Assembly (NCBI GenBank): GCA_030248065.1
Contig: JASAMV010004535.1
Coordinates: forward strand, 1 to 64,000
Length of the DNA: 64,000 bases
Reading direction: 5' to 3'
Origin: Rhynchonema sp. JSB1_4
Taxonomy: Eukaryota > Nematoda > Chromadorea > Monhysterida > Xyalidae
In this document: one piece after another, positions 24,079 to 37,216 of the stretch
How positions within the stretch are numbered: position 1 is the stretch's first letter
Layout of the letters: each line of letters begins with the position of its first letter
Position numbers and translations under genes: made by a program
The notes under the pieces: generated by a model
Databases searched by the model: none
What the model was told of the DNA's origin: nothing
Seen by the model: the letters and a program-made list of their open reading frames with translations, nothing else

Positions 24079-26499
24079 ATGACTGCGTTTGGAGTTTTCG
24101 CGTTTCTCACAGGTTGGTGTCAGTCAGTTTGATGTCCAAAGTGAAAATCATTGGTAATTGATTGCAGTGCTGGCACTCGGCCAAGGAGCAACGATGGACA
24201 GGATGAAACGACAGTCAAATTCCAGTAAGTGGCTTTATCATCCAGGTGGTGAACCTGACATCCTCAGTAACGCACGATGAAATGGAGTCTTGTGTCGTGC
24301 ACATGGGCTAGGGGGCGGACTTTTGCGCCCAGCCCTCTTTCTGGTCTAGAGACCCACACTCAGCTAAGCAGAATTTATGCGGAACTTCGATGCAAAATAG
24401 GGTTAGGTATGTAAAGTGCCCTGCACGCTAAAACAAAAGTGCGACTGCTATTCTTATGCGCACAGCACTAAATGTGTGATAATTTCGCAACGTTGCAGTC
24501 GACGCGGTGTTCACAACGCAGAACGCAGCGTGTCCATCGATGACGTCATTGTGTCGCAATTGCACCTGTGGTCCCGAAGTGGCCCAACCGGGTGCCAATC
24601 AGTGCGTCTCGCTCGGATGCTGCAAACCGCTGGCCATTACTAGTTGGTTCATCATTGTTTTTGGCAACTTGCCAACCTTTGTGGTTTACAGTACACAGGC
24701 GATGCTCATGTGAATTGTACACGATTGCGCCTATTGCGAACTGCTCTCGCAGACGGTCGGTGCAGCAGGTCGTCGTCAGTGCAAGTGCGCCATATGGTCA
24801 CATACATAACGTATACGCATTGATATGACGCTGAGTTCAATGCTTGCTGGATTGCACATTCTGCACACCCAAGCATAAAATCATGCCTGCTTTACCAGTG
24901 CCCAATTACATGTATTTCTGCAGATGCCGTGTGTCCCAACAACGCGCAGCCACTGCAAGCATTTGCTGGCTCAGCACAGGTCACCATCGGCTGTTGTCCC
25001 TTCACAGGTATACATTTTGGTGATGTTTCACAGACTGAGCATGGACTAATAAACAACGCCAAGACACGACACATCCTTTCCAGCGTGCACCAATGGCTAC
25101 TACTGTGGTTTCTCCAAAGCCAACAACGCGTGGCTGTGCTGCTCACAGGGTGGCGGATTCATTCCCAACACACCCACGCCAACACCATTCCCTAGTTAGT
25201 TGATGGCAAGTTTTCGCAAAAGTGGTGGAAACCAAGCATTATTCACAGACAAACTTGCTATAGGTGTTTTGGATAAAGAGTATCATGCGTGTGATTCTCT
25301 TGTAGTCAACATATAGGTAATTTTAGTATTTGACACGAATGAACTTTAGTGGTTTAATTATGGTATTCGGGGATTTAGCGCATATATACCTCTGCTCAAC
25401 AGAGTTCGATGAACCCAACAATTTTTAATAGCTCGACTTATACAGACAGCGGTGTGTGCCGTAACGGGCAACGTCCGCAGGGTCCGTGTGTTGGTGGCAG
25501 TTTGTGTCAAGTTGGTTTCACGTGCGAGACACTGTCCAATGGTGATCGTCAGTGTTGTGCGTCCAGCATCGTCCCAACACAGCCACCGGTCGGAGTGGAT
25601 CGTGAGTTCGAACTGCTTATGAACACAATGCTTGACGACTATAACAGGGCCACATCCAGCAAAGGTAGTTGCTGCTTACACAACACACTGACTGGTCTGG
25701 AAGTTTCTCCGCTATTCACTCGAAATAGTTACTCTCGGTGGAAACGGAGTGGAGGAAGTTTTGGGCCAGCCTGTGTCATTTGTTTTGCCGCGCTGTTTGT
25801 TTCGTTTTTGCCGTTTGAGTCGCCAGCGTTCACTTTGGGACACAGAGCTCATACATATTACGCTGTTTCAAAGTTCACGTTGGACTCTGATTCGGATAAA
25901 AAAATGGGCCTTTGTGTGGTGGGTGAGATCACCCATCACATGATGGTCCGTTTTTTATTCGAAGCAATGCTTTGCTTGTTAGAGAGCTTGTATTATAATG
26001 TGTTTTTTAAACCTACTACTCATGCTTTGCAGTGTTTGAAACTCTGTAAGATAAATTTTTCAATGTTCAGGTAAACGCTTTCAGTTTCAGCCGTATTGTA
26101 CTTGATCAAACAACGTTTGTGTTCAGCTGTGCACTGCACTAGCCTTCCGTTCAATAAGGCACTGACTTTCAATTTTGTTGTCTTGGCGCGCGATGTCACT
26201 ACTAACATCCAGTTTCGCATTTTATGTTGTTTATTTCCGTTTGTTTGCAGAGTTCGGTTGCCCGTTTGGCACTGCAGTCCTGTACGACTACGTGCTGCCC
26301 CGTCAGCTGCCGTTGGTTTGCAACAAAAAGACAGCCGAGGGTCGCGATGGGTTCTGTCCGCAAGGTCGATTTCAGTTCTTATTAGCGTTTCGGCACACTT
26401 TTGGTTTTGCACAAAATTTCATATTCAGGTTCAACATGTGTTCCGAGCACTGGACGCAATCCGCAGTACGCCAACTACAGCATTTGTTGTCGACAGTGA
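24079..26499 (+). CDS. Secreted Cys-rich protein with Lustrin-like modules, gene 1
   Basis: Exons: 24079-24112, 24168-24224, 24499-24642, 24924-25007, 25084-25194, 25446-25601, 26251-26364, 26429-26499, giving 256 residues. The N-terminus MTAFGVFAFLTVLALGQG is a signal peptide, so the product is probably secreted. Four Cys modules follow, most ending in a CC pair: CPSMTSLCRNCTCG to GCC; CPNNAQ through GCC to LCC; CRNGQRPQGPC to QCC; GCPFGTAV to ICC. This resembles nematode Lustrin-type Cys-rich repeats found in cuticle or extracellular matrix proteins. Every intron is in phase 1, so modules sit on symmetric exons. AATAAATAAAT about 180 bp after the stop is a candidate polyadenylation signal. 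Function unknown. Confidence 0.8.
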
Positions 26500-26790
26500 T
26501 TTCAGCTATTTATTTATATTTTTAGTTATTTCGATCCTTTCCTAGATTCAGAGCTAGCACATCTTCATGACAGTATTCTTTCGTGCACTTTAAAATTGTA
26601 TTTATCATTTTGTCTCAGTTTCGCTGCACTTCGTTTCGGTCAGCACAGTTCATTTTTTGTTTCCGCACGTTATGTAATAATGAATAAATAAATGCCGAAT
26701 ATAAATCATAAACAGCTCAACATTGTTTATGATGTGAATCCGAACGCCCGTCGGTTTACCAACCCGTCAGCGACCAGCCCCCTCTTGCAG

Positions 26791-28583
26791 CAATGATGGC
26801 CAAACGCGACTACGACTTGGCCTTTATCGTCCAACAACTCGAGTTGAGTCGGACGTGTCCCGTCTGGCCGGGCAGATGCCGTGGGTGCACGTGTGGCACA
26901 AACTTGGGACCGCATGATGCCTGCGCTCGAATGGGATGTTGCAAGGCGCTCTATGCCGACGGTTGGGTTGGGGACAGTTACCGTCAGCCTTGAAGGTCGA
27001 CATCACTAAGTTGAGTTCCGCTCTCTCAGCACAATTCAAGACATCGTAATTGTAGAAACAAGGTTTAGTGCACTTTCGAAGCCAAACTGGAGGCTTCGAT
27101 TATGACATGACTCCTTCATAATCAATAACGTGGACGTATACATACGTAGCAGTGATTCAACAGCCCAATCGCCAGATGTTTCATGCCAGCCATATATTAT
27201 AATGCTGCATTTCGGCACGCACAGAGGCTTCGTGTCCGAACGGCGGCCAAGCACTGACTGCTCCGTCATTGTACAGTCGCAATGAGCACGTGGCCGTCGG
27301 TTGTTGTCCGTTCTCACGATGTGCTGACGGACATTATTGTGCGTACTCAAAGTCGGCCGCCGCCTGGTTGTGTTGCACTGGAGGTTGGACGATGTTTCAT
27401 CGATGGGTTGCGTGTTGACGTGCATCGGCTGAAGCCTGCCGTATGACGCTAAAATGAGGTCATTTATGATCGATTTAGCTTCAAATGAATTACATTATTC
27501 AGGTACGCATCAACAAGTGATCCTTCCGATCTATCCAAGTCCCGCACCTCCCAGCAACAATTTTGCAGTTCGTTCCACCGCTGCTTTCACAGTCGCGCCT
27601 CATCGGCCGCTACCGAGTTTGTGTCTTTGTGTTCTCTTGACAAAGTTACACGTCACCGTGAAACATCACCACAGTGAATGACCTACATACTACCTATTGC
27701 AGCCCCAGCTGGTCTGGGCACCTGTCGCAATGGGCATGTACCCGTCGGACCGTGCATGTCACTGTTGTGTCCCGATGGGTACACGTGTGAGAGGAACCTT
27801 ACAACTCGACAGGTTGGTGCTATCGTTTCGGCACCCTTCACGCATGGGACGATCCACCCCTCTTAAAGGATGGGACGATCAGGTACCATACCCTTGTAAC
27901 CAATGGGCACGCTTTGTTTTGCAGGACATTTGTTGTGCCGACGCGCCACACGGTGAACCATTGATTTCGCTCATTGAACGGGACATCAATGCGCATAAAC
28001 ACGCGATTACGTTGGATGGTGGGTCTGTTGGACACAGCGCGCCATTGAGAATAGCTTGCTGTAATACACCATTCGGTGATAGAAACACAAGTATTGGGCC
28101 GAACCTTCTAAGCCACCACTGCAACAATACACATGTTCATTTTTCATGATTTCCGGCTGGAACTTCGCTCGCCCGCCATCCCAGCTTGATTTTGCGGCTA
28201 GGCGAATTCGGTCAAGCGCTCAAGTCCAGGCTCACATTTCTGCCAAAATCACCGATATGTGTAGTACCTATACATACGTTACGGCGTACGAATTTTGCAG
28301 AATTCGGTTGTCCCGGCGGTACGACAGCAGTGATTTATGACAGCAAGATCGCATCTATTCGATTGCCACTTGTTTGTCGCAAGAAGGGTGCGCTAAACAG
28401 CTCCGAACCCGGATGGTGTCCCACAGGTCAACCGAGTTTGAGTTACCTCCAGTTCGAGTTTCAGTTAGTGCTTATACGTACACGTTATTGTGAAACATCA
28501 GTTATGTAATTTCAGGTGCTAAATGCATGGCAGCAGATGGGCGAAACCCGACGTACAGCGGATATGGCATTTGTTGTCGTTAA
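26791..28583 (+). CDS. Cys-rich protein with Lustrin-like modules, gene 2 (paralog), 5' end not found
   Basis: Exons: 26791-26961, 27225-27383, 27703-27812, 27925-27952, 28301-28426, 28516-28583, giving 219 residues plus stop. It has the same module order as gene 1: CPVWPGRCRGCTCG to GCC; CPNGGQ through GCC to LCC; CRNGHVPVGPC to ICC; GCPGGTTAVIY to the end GYGICCR. The exons matching gene 1 exons 4 and 5 are fused, and module 3 is split by a phase-0 intron with a 28-nt exon. Exon 1 begins after a good acceptor (CCCCCTCTTGCAG) in phase 1, yet no upstream exon with a signal peptide was found between the two genes. Either that exon is missed, or translation starts at the ATG at 26793. Confidence 0.7.
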
Positions 28584-31555
28584 TGGTGTTTGTTTTTACA
28601 TATGTATGTGATTTTATCCTAAATTTTTTGTTCATTCTTATGACTCGTGTGCAGCCAATATTTATTGTAGAGGTGTACACAGTCTTTATTCTTTATGTAA
28701 ATTTTACACGGAAAGTCTTTATTAATCGTTTTTTACTCAGCACAGCATACACTCCGACCTCGGCTCATTGATTTATTGGCACATGATAAATACAGTATAC
28801 CCTCCATGTAGTGAATTGATCGGGACACACCATTTTGTTCACTATATATAGAATATTCATCACGTGGTCTGTGATCCTAAGCTTGCCACGAAGTAACGAT
28901 TGTATTGAACGTGAGTAAACCCACTTCAGAAACCAATATGAATACCTGATTTCACGCCCTGAACGATATCATATCGTATAATACACGCTATTAGGTAATG
29001 CTGTTCACAGAATACACCTCACAACTAGACGTGCCATTCTTGCACTGCATACGGCAACCCTATAATGTGATGACCGATGGTCCATATGACACCCAGAGAC
29101 ACACTAACGACTACGGTAACTGTCCACGAGAGCAGCTGCACTGCGTTCGTATTTGAGGAGCGTTGAGTGGCTGTATAATCCTTGCTGCGTGCCCAGCATG
29201 CATTGTTATTGGGTCAGAGTGGCACAGTTAGTCTGTATAATGGGTCATTTGTGGTGACCATCGCAATAACCGCGATTGCACATGTGACACATCTGTTCGC
29301 TCTCATTTATCAACCACGACCACATTGGAGGACATGTGTCTGTCTGAGTGTTCGATATTGGGTACCATGTGTGGCATGACCCATCGTTATTATGTTCGAT
29401 CCCCTCTGTACCGAACAAAAGATCCTGCAAGTGTCATAAAAAGTGGCGCGCACAAGCCGATTTGGCTCTTATCAAGATCCTGATCACGCACAATAACAGC
29501 GCAACGTTCTCACAGTTTTTGACTGACATCAGCAAATCACAGTTTGCAAAATATCGGTGTACCCAATTAATGGCCGACTGCACGCGCTGAATCGAGAATC
29601 ACTGCTTAGTGAAGTGAAGAGATTATTGATATAAACTGGGTGCTGGTTAAACACGGTTGCAGCAAATCTTTGCTGGGTTGAATGCTTTAGAGTCCTTGAA
29701 CAACCGAACCAAACATGGCATGTACGTTACAATCACACTGTGCGGTTGACACTTTCACCGTGTGGTTATCCACGCTCTAAGTTCACAAATGATTGAAGAA
29801 CGAACAATGGTGTTGCTCAGAAATTGACTGCCTGTGCTAATAGGTGATGCAGGTTTCCTTGCTGAATCATGCATCACCAATGTGTTTTTCGTGTCTGTGC
29901 ACATGTTGTGTTGTTTGTCTTAACGGGTCATAACGACAACGAAAATTGTCCTTCTGCTTCTTATGTGTTGCCAAGCGCGCCCATTTTCCAGAAACATAAA
30001 AATGTAGCTGATTTCTTAGGTCCCAGAGCAAAGAGGCTCCACATTCCAGTGACGATTCCATCGAATCTTGCTAGTTTTTCAGCGCGAATGTGATACTGAG
30101 AATAAAGATTGGTATCTGCATGCAGCATCTAGACAAGGTCACACACACACACATGCATGTGATTCATTGTTGTACGGGGCTGCTGGTGCACACTGCACAC
30201 ACACGAGGGTGGACAAAGAAACCACGGGTGATATCAGAGCACGTTACTGGGCCCCGTCGGTGAAAACAGGCCCCCTTTTGCCGCTTGGGATTGCAGTTCG
30301 ACATCGGTACCACCAAACGACACAGAGCTATTTTAAATGCAAATGCATACGGCAAACAGTGTCCTGTGTACCCGCCAAAACGCGTGTGCTCCCGGGCCTT
30401 TTAGGCTGCTCACACACACACACACACCATCTGTGGGTGCTTTGGGGTATAGGTGAGCGCTCTTGGGTATACTGCATGGTCACTGTTCGTTACCAGAACT
30501 TTGCTCATTTCTTCGAAGTTTTGGATTTCTTCCTCAATTTTACTGGTCCGCACAAACATCACTCACCACGTTCCATACGAACATGATCAACTCGCAATGC
30601 TCCCCGGTCAGGAGATCCTGCAGGCGTTGGCCCCTTCCTTGAGTGCAATCCCAAACGGGTAACCAGCAGACAGATGCAATGGCATCGGTAGCAGATGGCT
30701 ACAACAAATACAACACCCCAATGATGCAGCAGCAGTCCATTTTGTCGTCTTGGGGTGTGTGCCCTCGAGCAGTTGTGCTCGCTGCTTCGATTCATTCATT
30801 CGTGTTCGCATGCCCTCCTTTTATTTTCTTGTAGCTCTCATGTTCTCCTTATGTATGTAGCTCATATGCCACTTTTGGCCAAAATTAAGAGCATCATCAA
30901 AGCTCTGAATTGTATCAAACTATTTGTCGATCAGAATAGCAGTATGAAGCATTTGGACGAATTTTCTAGCCCCGACGGTCACAAACGTTAGATTGAAGGA
31001 AGAAATCTAGTGTCATCGTTGTTACTATATTAAATTGGGTTGATAGAATCAACCGACCAAACAATAATCCAAGAAAATACCGAATTCAACTTTCTCTCTT
31101 CGTTCCTGTTTTCCCGCCAAAGTTCTTGTCGAGAAGCAGTGGTCGACTTTGTCACGACCATTACAACAACGCAGAAACACCGGATTAGCACGTTTGCACT
31201 TAGCGTTGACCTGACTGCCTTTGTCTGCTTTCCAACAGCCAAGAGTACTAAGGCACGAGGTGAATGCCATGTGTACGTGCACTGACGAGCCGGCACTGGG
31301 CTGGGTGGCGAAATTAGTAAGTGGCAAAGAAGTGAAGCTGTTTGTTTATACACTTTCTTTGGGTTTCTGTCGTTTGATGTCATTTTAGCATCTGAGTAAT
31401 GTGCTACGGTTTTGTAATGTTAATTATTACGCTTTTTGTTTTTTTACGTATCTGAGTCTGATGTCCTGCACTGCACGCTAGATTTCATTTCGTTGATCAT
31501 ATGTTGTTTTTCAGTTTTTATGATGTGTTGTTATGTTCTGAACGTGTTTGGTTGT
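28584..31555. other. Intergenic, simple repeats only
   Basis: No supported gene. Two CA microsatellites occur near 30140-30155 and 30410-30428. A 172-codon open frame (30068-30586) spans these repeats and is judged non-coding. Confidence 0.5.
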
Positions 31556-31793
31556 TATAGTAAATTTCCAAATTCGCTGCCGCACGATAAAGTACGCCCC
31601 ATAGTTAATGACAAGTAACCGAACGCTAACCATGCGCGGTTCTGAAACATTGCGCGCAGCTGCCTGGCTGGCTGGTAAGCTACGTGTGTGTTGGCTGTCC
31701 GAATGTTTCACAAGTTGAATTTCGGGTTTAGAACTTGACATTAACTATGGGGCGTACTTTACTCTGCGGCAGCGAATTTGGAAATTTGCTATA
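31556..31793. mobile_element. MITE family 2, copy 2
   Basis: 238 bp; begins TATAGTAAATTTCCAAATTC and ends with the reverse complement of that end. It matches 8963-9205 throughout with scattered changes. Confidence 0.85.
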
Positions 31794-32617
31794 GAAACTT
31801 CATAACTGCTCCCATCTGGACCAGGGCTACTGGACACGAATATCCCAAACCCTACAACCGGACGAAATATCCCACGACGCAATATCCCAAAACTGATACG
31901 TTAATGCACCACGTCGTCCTAAATTGCCTGGAGCATAAATTGGGATATACCGCATGCTTTTGGGATGTTGGGCCTGTTTTTTTTAACATTCCGCCTGTTT
32001 TAGGGTTTCGGATACTGCGTCGCGTTGATTTAAAATATTGCGTCGTGTAGATTTGGGATACTGCGCCCGGTTACATCAGAGAGCATATTACAGTTTGGGA
32101 TACTCCGTTATAGGATCGGACCAAGGTACTTTGTCGCCGTGTCGTACACGATATTTTCCACATATGGCATAAAACATTGCGTTGCGTGTGTTGATAAAAG
32201 TAACGTAAATTTCGGCCCGTCGATTAGTTATATTAAAAATAAAAGTAAATCATATATATTGCGTTGTATTTTTTGTAACACGCTGAAAAACCCAGTCTAA
32301 TGCAGGTCAAAGACTTGGTTTCACTGCGGAGGCACGGTACGCGAGTCTTACAGAAGTTTGCGCAGATTATGATAAAAGGGACAACGGTATTGTTGATGGC
32401 TGTTGTCAGGAAACTGTTCTAATTTAAAAATGGGTGGTATGCATACACACTACGCACTGATGTGTAGAACCAAATCGCTTGGCACTGACGATAAACAGCA
32501 CGACTGTGCAAAAACACAATCCACATGGTTATGAACACAGTTGGTTTTTGACGTGCACGACAGAAGTGAACTCCGACTAAATTAAACCACAAGATAAATT
32601 ATTAATCCTTCCCAAAT
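31794..32617. other. Intergenic with degenerate inverted words
   Basis: Between about 31835 and 32110 the words AATATCCCAAA and TTTGGGATACTGCG recur on opposite strands, suggesting a decayed fold-back element. The remainder is the upstream region of the BPI-like gene; no other feature seen. Confidence 0.35.
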
Positions 32618-33812
32618 ATGCGAGAACCATTGTTGCTCGTTGCGGTATCGGTATTGGTGGGCCTGAGCTGCGGTCAGTTGGTGCCGAATCGTGTGAGAAC
32701 AGGTATGTAGGTACATCCAACGCCCACTAAATAATATTCTTTAAAACGTAAATACATGCATATTTTCACATAAAATGACCAGGTTTCCGCGGCGTTGTGT
32801 ACTATCCACCAGCAGTGGTACAGCCGCCAGCCAGTGTTGCTGCCGCACCAGCACCGAGTCCGGTGTTGCCAGTGTTGGTTGAGTTACAGTTGAGTTCGAT
32901 CCTGGTCATGTTCTGCACGAAACATCATATTTCAGTTTGACAGCCAATGACGAAGTGCTGGTGGTGCCGGTGGCGACACGTTTCCCGGCATTTGCCCCGC
33001 CGACACGTACTAAGGCGACGACCACACCAACCCTGCAGTCATCATCCACTGAAGCAGCGTCGACAACCACGCAAACCGGCATATCTCCAAGTGAAACATT
33101 ACAAGCGCAGACGCCACGTTCATCGGATAGGTCAGCAAGTTATGAAACATCAGCCATTGACGAAACAAATGTTCAGTTATCAGAGCCAAATGAAGTGTCG
33201 AATTCGGAGGCATCGGCTGTCACACACACAGTGACAACAGAGCAAAGTTCACATGAAACATCAGCAGAGTCATCTCCATCGGTTTCATTTCCAAGTGGTG
33301 CAACGTCACATGAAACATCAGTGGAAACTTCGACGGTCGTGCAAACATCGATGTCAGCGGGATCAGTTGTTGAAACATCACCGACTTCAACAGCATTTGA
33401 CAGGCCGGGTCGTTCTTCAACTGTTAAAGTGACTCCGACAACCTCGAATTCTGCTTCTCCAATAATTGCAAGTGAAGCATCAGTTGAAGCTAGGGCAGAT
33501 TTAACTACAACGACATCCGAAAGCACGATAACAACAACATCAAGTCCCACAGCAACACCAACAACAACAATACCAACCACAACAACACCAACACCGACAA
33601 CAACAGTGCCAACCACAACAACACCAAGACCGACAACAACAGTGCCAACCACAACAACACCAACACCGACAACAACAGTGCCAACCACAACAACACCAAC
33701 ACCGACAACAACAGTGCCAACCACAACAACACCAAGACCGACAACAACAGTGCCAACCACAACAACACCAAGACCGACAACAACAGTGCCAACGACAACA
33801 ACACCAAGACCG

Positions 33813-33845
<33 letters not shown>

Positions 33846-36800
33846 TCAAGTTCAACTACAACAACGCAGCCTGATAGGACGCCTCGTGGCCACAACGCAA
33901 ATGACAGAACAGATGAGTCCAAGTCATCATCGAAATCCGACGAGACCCGAGGATCATCTGAAGAATCACCTGTTGCTGCAGAACGAGCAGAAGCACCGCC
34001 GATCCCCAAGTCCACAAGACCAGAACCGATCACCGCAACAAGTGAAGCCCCACTCTTTACGAGACGAAGGTTTCAAACGAGAAAGCTGCCGAAGATTCGG
34101 CCCAACATCCAGCTGCAGGTCGATACCAACCACATCGACAACAGTGTGCTGCCCATTCTGTCGCAAGGGGGCCAGCCCGGCGGACCAGGCGTCGTCGTCA
34201 AAGTTGCGGGCGTCGGTTCGTGAATTTCAGGACATTTTAGTATTTGACCCAAAATTTTCGGTTTGGGAGGCGCTTTCAGGTCTGGACCGAATCCGCGATC
34301 TTGGCATGGCGGCATTGAACAGCGAAATACCGAAGATCAACCTGCCAGATGAAATGACCGGTTATCGCCTGAATTTTATCCTCCCTTTTCCAACAATACA
34401 TGAGCTGGTGTGACCACCCTGACGATGCAGGCACATTACCTGCCAATCTCGGTCACGTTGCCATCAAGAACGCATACGTGGCGCAGTACTGGAAACCATC
34501 GGTGTATGACCTAACAGGCGTCCCACCACATTCGATGAAGTGGAGCATGCGCGCATTCGGCGTTGAGTAGGTGAAACATCAGTTGATTGTTCTTTTGAAA
34601 ATTATTTTTATGAATTCTCATTTTCACCAGATTTGCAGAGCCAAGGGTTCGTACGTGGCACGCATCATCGATCACATTCTGCCAGCGTTGACCGGCATCC
34701 ATTTGCCCGGCTTTCTGCAACAAGTCAAAACGGCGGTGGGCAATTGGACGGCCACCGTGCGACCGGCGAACTACGAAATTGACATGCTGATGAAGCGCGA
34801 TGCTGATGGGTGCTTGAGTGCTTATTTATGATTATCATCAATTTATTACATTTGGCACTTTTTGTATCACGCACTTTATTGTTTTGCGTTCGCAGATACC
34901 CGAGCATATCGGCGGTCAACTGTCGGTGTCACGTAGAGTCGCTCGCCGTTGACGTGACCAATCCGGACATTCTTGTCGTCAATTTGGTGAATTCAATCAA
35001 AAGTGAGTTGTTACTTTTGTTGTGTGTGTTTACGGCCTTGTGTTTCTGTGACACATCAACCAGCCCTTATGCATCAGATATAATCCACGACCACGTGCGT
35101 CCTGAAGTCGAACGCCAAGTCTGCGAACGTACCGAACGCTTGATCAATGACCGGGGCAATCACCTACTCGACGGCTTGGAGTTGAAGGTCCTGCAAACTA
35201 CTATAATATTTTTAATACAAAGACGTTGGAAAGACTTTAAAAAATCAGCCGAATCCAGATTGCAGATCCCGTTGAATACGCAAATCGGCGGCTTCCGTCA
35301 TCGACGTAAACGGCAGATCGATCGCAATCAAATCTTCAACGATGTCGATGAACCTGGCAATTTGCCTGACATTGAACGACACTCGTCAGAGGTCAGTGAT
35401 ATTTTTGCCGTGTTTGTTCTTTAATTCGAAATCAAACAGAATGGCAATGAAACATCACTCAACTATGCAGGTTTACACGGACGATGTGGCCCGCACGTCA
35501 GTCGATTTCATATCGGATCGTCACGGCGATCTCGGTCGATTCATCAGTCAAATCCGTGACCCGCGCATGATCATCAGTTTGTTGTTGACCGATGCGCCAC
35601 GCACATTCGGACCGCATGACGTCAGGGCAGAGATACCACTCAGGGGCGAGGTGTCGTGGTCGGTGACTCGCTGCTTGTAGTGTTATTGCTGTGCCTGTCT
35701 TCGTTGACAAACTGCATTGCATGCAGTTGAGTGCAACAATCACAAATGTGTGAAACATCACCTTGTTTACAGGGATGGTGCCGGTGGCACGCCGTTCGAT
35801 CCATCCCCAATGCCTGACAAGCCAACCAATAGTGGGTAGAGTTTTGCTTCGGGGCAGGTCCCGGGAAATGAGGCAGGAACAACAAGAGCTAGAAAGAGAC
35901 GCAGCCAGCTCCTTTCTAAAACCTCAGGTTGCCACAATAATTTCAGAAATGGTGCAAGTGCAAGTCTCGGACTTTGTCATCAATTCGTTCTTTTACCACG
36001 CACATGTGAATGGTTTGTTCGACTTCTACGTGTCGGCCGATGCCACGCCTCGACTGCAACAACAGCTACGAACGACGTGCGAAGAGGGATACTGTCTGGG
36101 CACATTGGTGTGGCCGTTGGCCACGCAGTACCCAAATCATTTGGTCGATTTCAAACTCAGAACCAAGCGGGTGCGTTGTTTCATGATCATTGGTATCGTG
36201 CCATATCAGCGAGCGAAAACTCACACAAGGTTGAGCCCACGCTCACTGAAATGCGGTGCACCAAGTCATCATCAGTGCAGTATCCATCACCTGACCCTTG
36301 CAGATGCCAACAATGGTGTTCCAAGAAAGTGGTGCGACGGTGTTCCTACTGCACGCCATATTGGACATGTATGCGAGGAATACGACACAACCGGCCGAAC
36401 AGGCGGAGAGGGTTAGAGTGCGCTGATGTTTCATATGCGAGTGTGATGCAACATTACGCATGAATTTCACAGGTGGTGAATGCCGAAGTACGTCTGGTTG
36501 CATCGGGTACATTCCAATTCGACTCGGATGGTCATCGGGTGTACGGCCTGTTGGATGTCGACTTCCTGGAACTCAAATTGAATCCGGCCAACTCGGTGGA
36601 AGGTAGGAGGAAACTTGTGCGTGGATTCGAACGCGGCAGTTAGTCTGGGCACAATGACAACCGAGCTGCAGGCATCGATCAATACATGATGGACGATCTG
36701 GCAGCGGTTTGCGAGTCAGTGGTTGGTGTGATGGCCAACGGTGCATTGAGGAATGGCATCGCTCTGCCAACACTGCCTGGTTAGTTCAGTTGTCGGTTGC

Positions 36801-36961
36801 AGACCAGCAGCAAGAACATAATCAGCCCTTAATTTGCTGCTCATTATTCAGGTGGCAGTTTGAGAAACCCGCACGTGCAAGTGTTCAAGCACTATCTGAC
36901 TATTGACACTGATCTGGAATTAGGACCCGAGTTACTGGCAACACTAGCAGCAGGATTGTGA
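32618..36961 (+). CDS. Secreted BPI/LBP/CETP-family lipid-binding protein with mucin-like N-terminal region, 15 exons
   Basis: Exons: 32618-32702, 32783-32873, 32936-34215, 34280-34360, 34431-34561, 34631-34809, 34896-35002, 35078-35391, 35471-35658, 35773-35831, 35947-36170, 36304-36411, 36473-36602, 36672-36779, 36852-36961, giving 1064 residues. Signal peptide MREPLLLVAVSVLVGLSCG. Residues about 60-460 are Ser/Thr-rich, with seven copies of a 12-residue Thr/Pro repeat. The first BPI domain opens at GGPGVVVKVAGVGLDRI (about 470) and includes YPSISAVNC and VERQVCERTERLIN. The second BPI domain has VSDFVINSFFYHAHVNGLF and YPNHLVDFKLRTK, and ends GIALPTLPGGSLRNPHVQVF. The family binds lipid or LPS (knowledge). 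The long mucin region is unusual for the family. The acceptor at 34631 is the weakest, and a stop-free stretch at 35188-35225 may be an intron. Confidence 0.85.
33573..33824 (+). repeat. Seven tandem 36-bp units encoding a Thr/Pro repeat
   Basis: In-frame tandem array in BPI-gene exon 3. Each unit encodes PTTTTP(T/R)PTTTV; the last unit has diverged. Dense Thr suggests O-glycosylation (inference). The opposite strand also stays open over this array, but only as a by-product of the repeat. Confidence 0.95.
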
Positions 36962-37216
36962 TGTTTTCTTGGTTGTATGTGCATTTGTTTATTTCATTGT
37001 CACATAATACAGGTATGACTGTAAAGCCCAAAATTCTTTTACTTCAAAGCTGATCATGCGATGCAGCTCGAAGCAGTGCATTGATACTATTAACAAATGA
37101 CGGAAAATTGATAATCTGCTGAGCACTGAGCAGACAACTCCATAAATATCCGATTGGCACACAGATAGCCAAAGGCAACAAAAAAACTAGAAGATGCTAT
37201 CCGAAAAGAAAATGCG

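Noticed and set aside
30068..30586. 172-codon open frame
   Set aside because: Contains CA-microsatellite-derived His/Thr runs, with no known domain and no flanking exons.
33173..34033. 286-codon open frame on the minus strand rich in Val
   Set aside because: It is the complement of the in-frame Thr/Pro repeat of the BPI-like gene; the repeat keeps the opposite frame open.
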